In this document: piece after piece, positions 17,877 through 26,583 of the stretch
Numbering within the stretch: position 1 is the first letter of the stretch
Layout: each line of letters starts with the position of its first letter
Source of the DNA: Bog-159 sp050008575
GTDB lineage: Bacteria > Acidobacteriota > Terriglobia > Bryobacterales > Bryobacteraceae
Assembly (NCBI GenBank): GCA_050008575.1
Contig: JBEKMJ010000002.1
Span: 155,484 to 219,483 of the forward strand
DNA length: 64,000 bases
Reading direction: 5' to 3'
The notes under the pieces: model-generated
Seen by the model: the letters and a program-made list of their open reading frames with translations, nothing else
The model's database searches: none
Told to the model about the DNA's origin: nothing
Position numbers and translations under genes: made by a program

Positions 17877-19523
17877 TTGACAGCCGTTCGACGCCGACTT
17901 ACGCCCCCTGACCGTATGAAATCGGACATTAGCACACCGAACCGGCAGGGACCCGCTGGCAATCTTACGGCGCCACCCTGCAATCGCCCGGAAGCGATCC
18001 AAAGCAGCGGAGGGGACCTCCTCGAAGCGCGCGCTTATGCCGACGCCATTATCGAGGCTGCCCCGCCCCTGTTAGTTCTCGACGCGAACCTGCGTGTGAT
18101 AATGGCGAACGACGCGTTTTACAGACATTTTCAGGTCCTTCCGCCGCGGACCGAGAATTGCCTCGTCTATGAGCTGGGAAACGGCCAGTTCGACATTCCC
18201 AGCCTGCGCACGTTGCTGGAGGACATTCTGCCCCGTTGCAGTGTATTCCATGACTTCGAATTGACGCACGAGTTTGAAGCCGTCGGGCGGCGCACGGTGC
18301 TATTGAGCGGGCGCCGCGTGCCCGGCCTCCGGAAAGTTATCCTGTTCGTTGACGACATCACCGAGCGCGTGGCATCGCGAGCCGTCCTGCGCACTTCGGA
18401 AGTCCGCTACCGCCGTCTCTTTGAAGCGGCCCGCGACGGGATACTCATTCTGGACCCCGGCACGCGAAAAATCACGGACGCCAATCCTTTCATGTCGGAA
18501 TTATTAGACTATCCGCGCGAGGAATTGCTGGGCAAGGAACTCTGGGAAATCGGCCTGCTCAAGGACGAAGACGCCAGCCGCGAGGCATTTCAGGCCTTGC
18601 AACGCGATACCTTCATCCGCTACGAAGATTTGCCGCTTCAGAACAAGGCAGGCCAGCGCCACGAGGTGGAATTCGTCAGCAACGTGTATGACGAAGACGG
18701 CCGGAAAGTCATTCAATGCAACATCCGCGACATCACCGAACGCAAGCGGTTGGAAAACAACCTGCGCCATGCCAAAGACCAATTGACCGTTCACGCCGCC
18801 GAACTGGAACGGATCGTCGCTGAACGCACCGGCCAGCTTCGCGAAACAATCGCCGAACTGGAACGGTTCTCCTACAGCATCTCGCATGACATGCGTGCGC
18901 CGTTGCGGGCCATGCAAAGCTACTCTCAATATCTCCTGGATGAATACGGAGGCAGGCTGGATGAACGAGGGTCCAACTATCTTCGCCAGATTATGCGCTC
19001 GGCCGTCAGGCTCGATCGCCTCATTCAAGATGTCTTGAGCTACACCAGAATCCTCCGCGCTGAGTTGCCGATGGATCGGTTGGATCTGGACCGCCTGGTG
19101 CGCGACATTATGGATGCTTTCCCTTCCGGGCGTCCGATCCAACCGGTGTTTGAAATCAAAGGTACGTTGCCGGAGGTCGTGGGGAACGAGGCGCTGCTCG
19201 GGCAATGCATCTCCAACCTGCTGAATAATGGCGCAAAATTTGTTTCGCCCGGTACTACGCCGCATCTGGAGGTTTCGGCGGAACCGATCGGCGATTCATG
19301 GATTCGAGTGTGCTTCAAAGACAACGGCATCGGCATCGCTCCGGAAAACCACGATCGAGTCTTCGGATTGTTCGAGCGTATTCATCCCGGCACGGAATAC
19401 GAGGGAACCGGCATCGGCCTGGCCATCGTACACAGGGCGGTCGAACGCATGGGCGCGCAGGTCGGCTTTGAATCGGCGCCCGGTGCAGGCAGTACCTTCT
19501 GGATTCAACTAAAGAAGGGATAA
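17877..19523 (+). CDS. PAS-domain sensor histidine kinase
   Basis: A 548-residue soluble kinase. A first PAS-like domain covers about 50-165, a second PAS about 175-295 (RYRRLFEAARDGILILD to IRDITERKRLE). A coiled linker leads to the HisKA H-box SYSISHDMRAPLRAM near 330 and an HATPase domain with NLLNNGAKF, DNGIGIAPEN and GTGIGLAIV. The H-box and lack of membrane helices resemble phytochrome-type kinases that pair with single-domain regulators. The start is taken as TTG 17877, seven bases after GGGGTGA; ATG at 17916 is the alternative. The stop is followed directly by its probable partner regulator. Confidence 0.88.
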   Translation: MTAVRRRLTPPDRMKSDISTPNRQGPAGNLTAPPCNRPEAIQSSGGDLLEARAYADAIIEAAPPLLVLDANLRVIMANDAFYRHFQVLPPRTENCLVYELGNGQFDIPSLRTLLEDILPRCSVFHDFELTHEFEAVGRRTVLLSGRRVPGLRKVILFVDDITERVASRAVLRTSEVRYRRLFEAARDGILILDPGTRKITDANPFMSELLDYPREELLGKELWEIGLLKDEDASREAFQALQRDTFIRYEDLPLQNKAGQRHEVEFVSNVYDEDGRKVIQCNIRDITERKRLENNLRHAKDQLTVHAAELERIVAERTGQLRETIAELERFSYSISHDMRAPLRAMQSYSQYLLDEYGGRLDERGSNYLRQIMRSAVRLDRLIQDVLSYTRILRAELPMDRLDLDRLVRDIMDAFPSGRPIQPVFEIKGTLPEVVGNEALLGQCISNLLNNGAKFVSPGTTPHLEVSAEPIGDSWIRVCFKDNGIGIAPENHDRVFGLFERIHPGTEYEGTGIGLAIVHRAVERMGAQVGFESAPGAGSTFWIQLKKG

Positions 19524-19526
19524 GCG

Positions 19527-19958
19527 ACGAAACCGATTCTCCAAGTCGAAGACGATGGGAACGACGTGTTTTTCCTGGAACACGCCATACGGAAGGTGGG
19601 TTTGGCGAACCCCATCCAGGTGGCAGGCGACGGACAACAGGCCATTGACTATTTGAACGGCGCCGGCAAATTCGCCGACCGCGAACGATTTCCGCTGCCC
19701 TGCCTGGTCCTGCTCGATTTGAAGTTGCCGTACGTGATGGGTCTGGACGTCTTGAAATGGATTCGTCAACAGGCCGGCGCGGCATTGCCGGTGATCGTGC
19801 TGTCTGCATCCGCGGAGAATGCGGACATTGTGGCCGCCTACCGCCTGGGCGCCAATGCGTTTCTGATCAAGCCGTCCGAATCGGCCAAACTGGAAGACAT
19901 GGTCAAAGCCCTCAAGGACTTTTGGCTGACGCATAATACGCTGCCGCAGGAACCTTGA
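19527..19958 (+). CDS. Single-domain response regulator with probable ACG start
   Basis: A 143-residue receiver protein of the Rcp1/CheY-like class. In frame right after the kinase stop the sequence reads ACG-AAA-CCG then ILQVEDDGNDVFFLEHAIRK, exactly the expected N-terminus with the acidic pair (VEDD). Phosphoacceptor Asp is in LVLLDLKLP, Thr/Ser in IVLSAS and Lys in LIKPSE. The first ordinary start, GTG at 19566, would delete beta-1 and the acidic pocket. GAAGGGA lies about six bases before the ACG, so ACG initiation (or an ATG-to-ACG change) is the best reading. It is coupled to the histidine kinase, from which it probably receives phosphate. Confidence 0.75.
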   Translation, partial: TKPILQVEDDGNDVFFLEHAIRKVGLANPIQVAGDGQQAIDYLNGAGKFADRERFPLPCLVLLDLKLPYVMGLDVLKWIRQQAGAALPVIVLSASAENADIVAAYRLGANAFLIKPSESAKLEDMVKALKDFWLTHNTLPQEP

Positions 19959-19971
19959 AGTCGTGGTCTTG

Positions 19972-20140
19972 GAGGGCGGGCAATTCTGCCCGCAGCCGGC
20001 TCTGAAGACTGGCCATTTCAGTTGGATAGCCCTCGTGGCGCACGCCCCCGGCGTGCCGTGTCGGCACTTCTGCCGACACAGGCGAGCCTCGCTCGCCCCG
20101 GCCGGCTGAAAGCCGGCTGCGGGCAGGATTGCCCGCCCCA
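19972..20140. repeat. Hairpin repeat cluster (family B type)
   Basis: Opens GGAGGGCGGGCAATTCTGCC and closes GGGCAGGATTGCCCGCCCC in the opposite sense, so the whole block is an imperfect inverted arrangement. Inner stems include GTGCCGTGTCGGCAC-like and GGCGAGCCTCGCTCGCC units. The flanking regulator gene is unaffected. Confidence 0.65.
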
Positions 20141-20224
20141 TAGAATTCATTTCCGCTCACAGTGGGAATTAAGCGGCAGGACCGGATCCCCGCTCGGTGC
20201 AAAGAGATCTGCCCCGCGCGACAT

Positions 20225-20323
20225 GCATAATAAAAACAGGTCCCTCAATGCCGGACTGCCTACCTCCCGTCCGCCAGATCCTCGCCGCCGGCCGCGCTTG
20301 ACGTAAGGCTCCGCGCTGTGGCC
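20225..20323 (+). pseudogene. Broken copy of the alarmone hydrolase gene start
   Basis: Positions 20225-20297 repeat the leader and first 15 codons of the hydrolase gene at 21960: CATAATAAAAACAGG, then ATG at 20248 encoding MPDCLPPVRQILAAGRA and a stop. The intact gene reads MPDCLRPVRQILAAAHF. Immediately after, 20298-20323 (TTGACGTAAGGCTCCGC onwards) is the inverted complement of 22045-22070 within the intact gene. The copy is therefore a mosaic of one direct and one inverted piece. Confidence 0.7.
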
Positions 20324-20695
20324 CAGCAGGCTTCCTCACTGCGGACGCCACTACCGGGTTGGGCCGCGATGGCGACTTGCGGGGACCTATTTCCGTGACC
20401 GGCGTTTCCCGGGAGGAATCCTTGCAGCCTCTGGACCGGGGCTTGAAAAGGCCCGTACTCCGAGCATTCTCCGAATCGCGCCATCGTGGAGTGTCCGAAA
20501 TGGCGATCTGCGCGCTCATTTGGATCGATGCCAGAATCGTTCCGGTAGCCCGGCTCTGAGATACTGATAAGAGCCTTTCTTATGAACCGAGGGTAGGTCT
20601 TTATGCCGGCTCGCCACGTTGCAGCTTTGTGCAATTCCGAGCCAGATGCCTGTCTCTGCGGCAAAATGGGGCTGCGTCCTAAGGTGCGTCGGCGA
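20324..20695. other. Intergenic region without a supported gene
   Basis: Between the hydrolase fragment and the next gene I see no credible coding frame, terminator or repeat of the families found elsewhere. Short frames on both strands lack codon bias. The region is part of a block (about 20150-21950) that is visibly richer in A and T than its surroundings. Confidence 0.5.
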
Positions 20696-21556
20696 ATGAT
20701 TTCTCGGTGGACGCCTTTGAGAGCTGGCTTGCTCGCACTATTCGTGTGCACAGTTCCCGGCCTGCGGGCGCAGGGACCTCCATTTCAAACCGACGACCCT
20801 GTGCCGGTCGAACTGCACCATTATGAATTTTACATCTTCGGCAGCATGGACGGCACGACGGCGGAAATCGACTCGAGTGGCCCAGCCTTCGAGTTCAACT
20901 GGGGTGCCATACCTAGGGTGCAATTGCACGCCATTCTGCCCCTCGGTGTGGTCGCGCCCTCAAACAATCCTATTTATCTTCCCGGAGGAACCGGGACCAG
21001 GGCGTTTGGGCTGACTGACATGGAACTCGGTGTGAAGGTCGTCTTCATCAAGGAAAAGAAATACGTTCCCCAGTTGGGCACCTTCACGATGTTCGAAATT
21101 CCAACTGGAAATTACTCAAAAGGTCTCGGGGTAGGCAAGGTTTGGTACAAAGTCCCCATCTGGCTGCAAAAAAACAGCGGCCATTGGACCTTGGACGGCG
21201 GCGCCGGATATCAGGTGGTTCCACAAACCGGCTACCGCAACTTTCCATATACGGGGTGGCTGGTTAAACGAACCCTCGGCTCCAGGCTGGAGTTGGGAGT
21301 CGAGCTTTTCGCCCACGCGCGCGAGGGCTACGCTGCGCCACAGACCCAGGCTTCGACGATGATCGACCTGGGCGGCTATTATCATTTCAAACATCACGGG
21401 GAGCAGTTCTTGTTCGCTTATGGACACTCCATCGCCGGACAAACTGAAAACTACGCCTACGTTGGCCTGTATTGGACTTGGGGGAGCGACGGCAAAGGGA
21501 ATTCCGCGGGAGTCCGCTGGACGGGTGTGAACGGAAGCGAATTGGAATGGCAGTGA
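20696..21556 (+). CDS. Exported probable outer-membrane beta-barrel protein
   Basis: A 286-residue protein. ATG at 20696 gives a signal peptide (MISRWTPLRAGLLALFVCTVPGLRAQ); AAGGTG lies 13 bases upstream. The mature part is built of alternating hydrophobic strands with aromatic ends (FEFNWGAIPRVQLHAILPLG, GYQVVPQTGYRNFPYTGW, LFAYGHSIAGQTENYAYVGLYWTW). This is typical of outer-membrane barrels of the transporter or phenol-degradation MetA type. The assignment to that family is tentative. It is the only gene in a lower-GC block flanked by the intact and broken copies of the hydrolase gene start, so it may have arrived by insertion. Confidence 0.6.
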   Translation: MISRWTPLRAGLLALFVCTVPGLRAQGPPFQTDDPVPVELHHYEFYIFGSMDGTTAEIDSSGPAFEFNWGAIPRVQLHAILPLGVVAPSNNPIYLPGGTGTRAFGLTDMELGVKVVFIKEKKYVPQLGTFTMFEIPTGNYSKGLGVGKVWYKVPIWLQKNSGHWTLDGGAGYQVVPQTGYRNFPYTGWLVKRTLGSRLELGVELFAHAREGYAAPQTQASTMIDLGGYYHFKHHGEQFLFAYGHSIAGQTENYAYVGLYWTWGSDGKGNSAGVRWTGVNGSELEWQ

Positions 21557-21937
21557 GGAAGGATATGGGGTGCGTGGCTGTGGAGGCCAGCCAGACAGCT
21601 CTGGTGAAGTCGGCGTAACATCCGTTTGCTGTCTCTAGCGCCCTACGCGTGGATCTGGCCAATTGGACCTCGATCGGATGGTCGGCCACTCGGAGAATGG
21701 TATGGTTGTGCTCTCGCCCGGAATTACTCCCGTGAAGTCCGTGTCCCAGAAGCATCGGGAACGATAAACGCGCTCGGGACCGCCGCAGGCGCCCGACTGT
21801 GGGCACAAGCGCGCGCGGCCCGTCCGAAACTGGGACCAGCGCAAAAAACACTCGTCCTGGTTTAGGTGAGCGCGTATGCGCTTGAGCCCCCCGCTTGCCA
21901 GCATAGGCCTCAACCCGCAAAGCGCGACCGCGTAACG
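21557..21937. other. Intergenic region without a supported gene
   Basis: About 380 bases follow the barrel gene with no convincing frame, promoter or repeat. The last part leads into the CATAATAAAAACAGG leader shared with the fragment at 20225. A short relic might be hidden, but I cannot identify it. Confidence 0.5.
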
Positions 21938-21959
21938 CCATAATAAAAACAGGCCACTA

Positions 21960-22535
21960 ATGCCCGACTGCCTACGCCCCGTCCGCCAGATCCTCGCCGC
22001 CGCCCACTTCGCCGCCGAGCGCCACGCCGCCCAACGCCGTAAAGGCCACACTGCGGAGCCTTACGTCAATCACCTGCTCGAAGTCGCCGAATTGCTCGCG
22101 CGCTTGACGGACGAGCTCGATACCAACCTGATCGTGGCCGCGCTGCTGCATGACACCATCGAAGACGTGGGCGTCACGCGCGATGAGATCGCCCAGCGTT
22201 TCGGTGAAGACGTCGCCTCCCTGGTCGCCGAAGTCACCGACGACAAGTCCCTCCCCAAGGAAACCCGCAAAGCCCTGCAAATCGAGAACGCACCCCACAA
22301 ATCGCCCCGCGCGCAGGCCCTCAGCGCCGCCGACAAGATCGCCAACGTGCGCAGCATCGCCACCAGCCCGCCGGCTAACTGGAGCTTCGAGCGCCGCGTC
22401 GAATACGTGCGCTGGGCGCGCCAGGTGGTGGGACGCTACAGCCAACTCAATGGCCGCCTCGCCGCCGAATTCCAGCAGGTCAGCGCCGAGCTTCAGGAGT
22501 GGGAAAAGTCCGGCGGCACGAATGACTTTTTCTGA
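21960..22535 (+). CDS. Small alarmone hydrolase (HD domain, MESH1-like)
   Basis: A 191-residue single-domain HD hydrolase related to the hydrolase half of RelA/SpoT, expected to remove pyrophosphate from (p)ppGpp in the cytoplasm. Visible: RKGHTAEPYVNHLLEVAELL (first metal His), LLHDTIEDVGVT (HD and the conserved ED), and LSAADKIANVRSI (downstream Asp). Length matches stand-alone hydrolases, with no synthetase domain. The start at ATG 21960 is supported by conservation in the broken copy. It overlaps the convergent membrane-protein gene by 43 bases. Confidence 0.85.
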   Translation: MPDCLRPVRQILAAAHFAAERHAAQRRKGHTAEPYVNHLLEVAELLARLTDELDTNLIVAALLHDTIEDVGVTRDEIAQRFGEDVASLVAEVTDDKSLPKETRKALQIENAPHKSPRAQALSAADKIANVRSIATSPPANWSFERRVEYVRWARQVVGRYSQLNGRLAAEFQQVSAELQEWEKSGGTNDFF

Positions 22536-23089
22536 GGCGCTGTCAGCGCTTCCTGCAGCAATTCCTGCAACAGTTCGTCGTAGATGCGCGCATAGCGTTC
22601 CGCGCCTTCATCCAGGTGCAGCGCGAACTCGCGCGTCAGCCGAACTTTTTCCCGGATGTAGGGCCGCGCCACGCCCGTGAAATGATCGAACCAGTCGTCC
22701 GCCACCGCATCGTCGTATTTTAGCCGGAGATATTCCCGTAGCGCCCGCCACATCTCTTTATGCGCGCGCAGCATCTCGCCTGTGTTTTCCACGCCGCAGC
22801 CGGCGATCGCTTCCAGATACAGCGCCGCCACCGCGTTCTCGATCGCCGCCCGCCGGAACGCCACCCTCGGGGCGTCCGTGGCCAGGCAAGCCCGCTCCAC
22901 CTCCAGCAGCGCGGGCCGATCGCACACCTCGCGCATGGCGAGATCCGGCCGCGGCGGAGCGATCCGCATCCTGCGCCGACGGCGCTCGCGCGCGACGTAC
23001 ACCACCACCGCCACCAACAACGCCGTCAACAGCGGAAACAATTCGCGCAGCAACATCTCTCCAAATCGGCCCTCTCCATCAGCGTACAT
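22493..23089 (-). CDS. Membrane-anchored protein of unknown function
   Basis: A 198-residue protein. A single membrane segment (LFPLLTALLVAVVVYVARERRRRR) near the N-terminus is followed by a positive stop-transfer stretch and about 150 residues of soluble helical sequence (AIENAVAALYLEAI, EMWRALREYLRLKYDD). I do not recognise the family. The start is uncertain: ATG 23089, or ATG 23056 directly after GGAGAG. The longer frame upstream is repeat-derived and not trusted. It is convergent with the hydrolase and shares 43 bases with it. Confidence 0.6.
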   Translation of the reverse strand: MYADGEGRFGEMLLRELFPLLTALLVAVVVYVARERRRRRMRIAPPRPDLAMREVCDRPALLEVERACLATDAPRVAFRRAAIENAVAALYLEAIAGCGVENTGEMLRAHKEMWRALREYLRLKYDDAVADDWFDHFTGVARPYIREKVRLTREFALHLDEGAERYARIYDELLQELLQEALTAPQKKSFVPPDFSHS

Positions 23090-23097
23090 CCGCGCTC

Positions 23098-23156
23098 GCC
23101 GTGGGGCGGGCTCGTAGCCTGCGCGGGCCTCGCAAGACGCTCTTTCGCCCCGCCAC
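23098..23156. repeat. Paired-hairpin repeat (family A)
   Basis: GTGGGGCGGGCTCGTAGCCT begins the unit and CGCCCCGCCAC closes it, so this copy keeps the outer GTGGGGC/GCCCCAC-type ends seen in the addB copy. Confidence 0.65.
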
Positions 23157-23354
23157 ATTTACCATTCAAACCCAAACAATCCCTGTGTTTTCAACAAAAC
23201 TTTCAAAACGAAAGACCAAATTTCGATCACCGGAGCTCAGCCCGGAAGCGCACCACAACCCGCGCCCATGCAACGCATGTTACACGATGTTACACGACCG
23301 GGAAAACACATCTTGGTTGCAGGCCTCCGGCTCCACACTGCTACCATAGTCTCC

Positions 23355-24173
23355 ATGAGTCCGAATCAGCCGAACCAGCCGCCCAAATTACCCATTCCCG
23401 GTGTGAAAAATCTGATCGCGGTAGGCTCCGGCAAGGGCGGCGTCGGCAAAACCACCGTCGCCGTGAACCTGGCCGTCGGACTCGCCAAACTCGGCCACCC
23501 CACAGGCCTCATGGACGCCGACGTCTACGGCCCCAACGTGCCGCTGATGATGGGCATCAACCGTACCCCCATGGCTTACGGCGAGCGCATCCAGCCCCTC
23601 GATCAGTTCGGCGTCAAGCTCATGTCCATGGGCTTCCTGAATCCCGGCGACAAGCCGCTGGTGTGGCGCGGGCCTATGTTGCACAGCGTCATCCAGCAGT
23701 TTCTGCGCGGCGTGGATTGGGGCGAGCTCGACTACCTGGTGATCGACCTGCCGCCCGGCACCGGCGACGTGCAGCTCACGCTGATCCAGACCGCGCCTAT
23801 TACCGGCGCCATCGTGGTCACTACACCGTCCGATGTTTCGCTCGAAGACGCGCGCAAGGCCATCCACATGTTCCACCAGGTGCGCGTGCCCATCCTAGGC
23901 ATCGTCGAGAACATGAGCTACCTCATCTGCCCGCACTGCCAGGAGCGTGTCGATGTCTTCAGCCACGGCGGCGGCCGCCGTACCGCCGCCGAGATGAAAG
24001 TGCATTTTCTGGCCGAGTTGCCCCTCAATCCGGCGGTGCGCGTGGGAGGCGATAGCGGCAAGCCTATCGTGCTCAGCGACGACGCCGGCTTCCTCGCACT
24101 GGCGCGCAACGTCGTCGCCCGCATCGAAGAAATCGGCCCGCAGGAAGGGCCGCGCATTGAAATCACCGACTAG
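23355..24173 (+). CDS. mrp: Mrp/NBP35 family iron-sulphur carrier ATPase
   Basis: A 272-residue P-loop ATPase that assembles or transfers Fe-S clusters in the cytoplasm. Seen: deviant Walker A GSGKGGVGKTT near residue 22, LMDADVYGPNVPLM, VIDLPPGTGDVQL, and the cluster-binding CPHC near 200. The N-terminal DUF59 domain of many Mrp proteins is absent. The start at ATG 23355 has no Shine-Dalgarno but TACCAT seven bases before it, consistent with a leaderless mRNA. The next gene starts 13 bases after the stop. Confidence 0.9.
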   Translation: MSPNQPNQPPKLPIPGVKNLIAVGSGKGGVGKTTVAVNLAVGLAKLGHPTGLMDADVYGPNVPLMMGINRTPMAYGERIQPLDQFGVKLMSMGFLNPGDKPLVWRGPMLHSVIQQFLRGVDWGELDYLVIDLPPGTGDVQLTLIQTAPITGAIVVTTPSDVSLEDARKAIHMFHQVRVPILGIVENMSYLICPHCQERVDVFSHGGGRRTAAEMKVHFLAELPLNPAVRVGGDSGKPIVLSDDAGFLALARNVVARIEEIGPQEGPRIEITD

Positions 24174-24186
24174 GCTTTTAATCCAC

Positions 24187-25707
24187 ATGGATCTTACCCG
24201 CCGCAGTCTGATGAGCTCTGTCGCGCTGGCTGCCAGCGCGCTGGCCGCTCCCCCAGCGTTCGAACTCGAAGAAGCCACCGTTGCCGATCTGCAAAAACGC
24301 ATGACCGCGGGCAGCCTGACCGCGCACGCGCTCACGCAGCACTATCTGGACCGCATCGCCGCCATCGACAAGCGCGGCCCGGCGCTCAACTCGGTGATCG
24401 AGATCAACCCCGATGCCCTTTCGATCGCCGCCGCCCTGGATGCCGAGCGCAAAGCCAAAGGCCCGCGCGGCCCCGTGCACGGCATCCCCATCCTGATCAA
24501 AGACAATATCGACACCGCCGATCGCATGATGACCACCGCGGGCTCTCTGGCCCTGCTCGGCTCTATCGCCGCACGCGATTCGGTTGTGGCGCAGCGCCTT
24601 CGCGCCGCCGGCGCCGTGATTCTGGGCAAGACCAATCTCAGCGAATGGGCCAACTACCGCTCCAGCCACTCGACCAGCGGCTGGAGCGGACGCGGCGGCC
24701 TCACCCGCAACCCCTACGCGCTCGACCGCAATGCCTGCGGCTCCAGCTCCGGATCGGGCGCGGCCCTTTCCGCAAACCTGTGCGCTCTGGCCATCGGCAC
24801 CGAAACCGACGGCTCCATCGTGTGCCCTTCTTCCACCAACGGCGTGGTCGGCATCAAACCCACGCTCGGACTTATTCCCGCCACCGGCATCATCCCCATC
24901 GCACATTCTCAAGACACGGCCGGGCCGATGGCGCGCACCGTCACCGATGCGGCCATCCTGCTGGGCGCGCTCGCCGGCGCGGACTACACAAAATCGCTCG
25001 ACCCCAACGGCCTGCGCGGCGCGCGTATCGGCGTGGCCCGCGACAAATTCTTCGGCTTCAGCGAAGAGACCGACCGCGTGATCGAAGCAGCCATCGCGGA
25101 AATGAAGCGACGCGGCGCCGAGATTATCGATCCTGCCGATATACCCACCGCCGGCAAGTTCGACGATTCCGAATCTCTGGTCCTGAGCTACGAGTTCAAG
25201 AACGATTTGAACCTCTACCTCGGCGCGCTGGGACCCAAGGCGCCCGTGCATTCGCTCGCCGATGTGATCGCCTTCAACGACAGCCATCGCGCACAGGAGA
25301 TGCCCTACTTCGGCCAGGACATCATGATTAAGGCCCAGGCCAGAGGCCCCCTGACCAGCAAGGAATATCTGGACGCCCTCGAAAAGGATCACCGGCTCTC
25401 GCGCACCGAGGGCATCGACGCCGTGATGGGCAAGTTCCGCCTGGATGCCCTGGCCGCGCCCACCGGCGGCCCAGCCTGGTGTACGGACTTGATCACCGGC
25501 GATCACGATCCGGGCGGCAGTTCCACGCCCGCGGCCGTCGCCGGCTATCCGAATATCAACGTCCCGGCAGGTTATGCTTATGGCCTGCCGGTGGGAATTT
25601 CATTCTTCGGCGCGGCGAATTCCGAAGCGATGCTGATCAAGCTGGCGTATGCATTCGAGCAGGCTACGCGGCATCGGCGGGCGCCCAAGTTCCTGCCGCA
25701 CGCATAG
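24187..25707 (+). CDS. Secreted amidase (amidase signature family)
   Basis: A 506-residue amidase with an N-terminal TRRSLMSSVALAASALAAP segment, a Tat- or Sec-type signal, from ATG 24187. The amidase-signature catalytic triad is visible: Lys in PILIKDNID, cis-Ser in the GSSSGSG loop after NACGSSSGSG, and the nucleophile Ser in TDGSIVCPSS. Family members hydrolyse amide bonds in small amides or peptides; the substrate cannot be inferred. The full-length C-terminal part (YPNINVPAGYAYGLPVGISFFG) is intact. Thirteen bases after mrp; may share its transcript. Confidence 0.88.
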   Translation: MDLTRRSLMSSVALAASALAAPPAFELEEATVADLQKRMTAGSLTAHALTQHYLDRIAAIDKRGPALNSVIEINPDALSIAAALDAERKAKGPRGPVHGIPILIKDNIDTADRMMTTAGSLALLGSIAARDSVVAQRLRAAGAVILGKTNLSEWANYRSSHSTSGWSGRGGLTRNPYALDRNACGSSSGSGAALSANLCALAIGTETDGSIVCPSSTNGVVGIKPTLGLIPATGIIPIAHSQDTAGPMARTVTDAAILLGALAGADYTKSLDPNGLRGARIGVARDKFFGFSEETDRVIEAAIAEMKRRGAEIIDPADIPTAGKFDDSESLVLSYEFKNDLNLYLGALGPKAPVHSLADVIAFNDSHRAQEMPYFGQDIMIKAQARGPLTSKEYLDALEKDHRLSRTEGIDAVMGKFRLDALAAPTGGPAWCTDLITGDHDPGGSSTPAAVAGYPNINVPAGYAYGLPVGISFFGAANSEAMLIKLAYAFEQATRHRRAPKFLPHA

Positions 25708-25718
25708 TGATGCACGTT

Positions 25719-25746
25719 GATGCACATTTTGACGCTAAAATGCATC
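25719..25746 (+). promoter_or_regulatory. Probable operator of the toxin-antitoxin pair
   Basis: GATGCACATTTT (25719-25730) and AAAATGCATC (25737-25746) form an imperfect inverted repeat around GACGCT. A further TGATGCAC lies just upstream at 25709, giving direct repeats. The palindrome covers TAAAAT at 25736-25741, which is six bases before the antitoxin ATG and may be its -10 box, so bound antitoxin would block transcription. Confidence 0.5.
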
Positions 25747-25747
25747 T

Positions 25748-26026
25748 ATGAGGAACGGGACGAAAAACGGGACGCGCCGTACGACCTTGACGCTCCCTGT
25801 CAAAGCGCTCGCTGCGGCCGAGCGCATCGCCGAAAAACGGAAGGTTAGCCTGAGTGTGGTCGTTTCCGAAGCGCTCGAGAAAACTCTGCATGCCGAGGCC
25901 GAAGCCAAACGCGAGGTTGAGCGGCGTATGCAGGCATGGGAGGCCGGTCGCCGGGCCTTTTCCGGCCTGACCGATGAAGAGATGCTGCTGGTCAATGGTA
26001 TTATCATGGAACCGACGGACAAATAG
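25748..26026 (+). CDS. Ribbon-helix-helix-type antitoxin
   Basis: A 92-residue basic protein. The N-terminal RRTTLTLPVKALAAAERIAEKRKVSLSVVVSEAL segment matches the ribbon-helix-helix pattern: a short strand then two helices. The acidic/helical C-terminal half would bind the toxin. It lies two bases before the PIN gene and downstream of a palindromic operator, the usual order for VapBC-type modules. Expected role: neutralise the toxin and repress the operon. Confidence 0.75.
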   Translation: MRNGTKNGTRRTTLTLPVKALAAAERIAEKRKVSLSVVVSEALEKTLHAEAEAKREVERRMQAWEAGRRAFSGLTDEEMLLVNGIIMEPTDK

Positions 26027-26028
26027 AC

Positions 26029-26571
26029 GTGCTTGACCCTGCCCTTGGCCCGTTCCTGTTCGATACCAGCGCCGAGTCCTGGCTGGAACGGTCAACCGAT
26101 CCGCAAGTACGTCAATGGGTGGGCAGCTACGCGCAGTATCATTCCAAGCACGTGTCTGCGATCACCGTGATGGAGCGCCTGCGCGGCTTTGCCTTGTATA
26201 TGCATCGAGAGACTCCCGGACGGCGGGACAATCTCGCGTTGAGGCGTCAGGATTACCTCGACTCCGTAGGCACGGTTCGACCCGTCGATGCCGCCGTTGC
26301 GGTGTACACCGCGGAACTGAGCGTGTTGTTGCCACAACCGCCCTCCGCCCCGAAGCGCGCTCACCATGCTCTCGAATCGCGCCAGGAGCGGCTGTTTCGC
26401 TGGCGCTGCGACATCATGATCGCCGCCACCGCGCTGGCCGCGGACATGCCCTTGGTCCACCACAACCCGCGCGACTTCGAAACCATCCGCACGGCCATCG
26501 AAACCTCGCCCGGGCGGTTCCCCACCCTCGGCCCGTTGAACCTCGTCAGCGTCCTCCGCCTCGCCGCTTGA
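26029..26571 (+). CDS. PIN-domain toxin (VapC-like)
   Basis: A 180-residue PIN nuclease, expected to cleave RNA when free of the antitoxin. The acidic residues are in LFDTSAESW (first Asp), TVMERLRG (Glu) and RCDIMIAATAL (Asp), followed by the HHNPRDFETI signature common to VapC proteins. It starts with GTG at 26029, only two bases after the antitoxin stop, so translation is probably coupled. It is longer than a typical VapC (about 130-140 residues) because of an insertion around residues 60-110. Confidence 0.8.
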   Translation: MLDPALGPFLFDTSAESWLERSTDPQVRQWVGSYAQYHSKHVSAITVMERLRGFALYMHRETPGRRDNLALRRQDYLDSVGTVRPVDAAVAVYTAELSVLLPQPPSAPKRAHHALESRQERLFRWRCDIMIAATALAADMPLVHHNPRDFETIRTAIETSPGRFPTLGPLNLVSVLRLAA

Positions 26572-26583
26572 TACGATCTCGTC

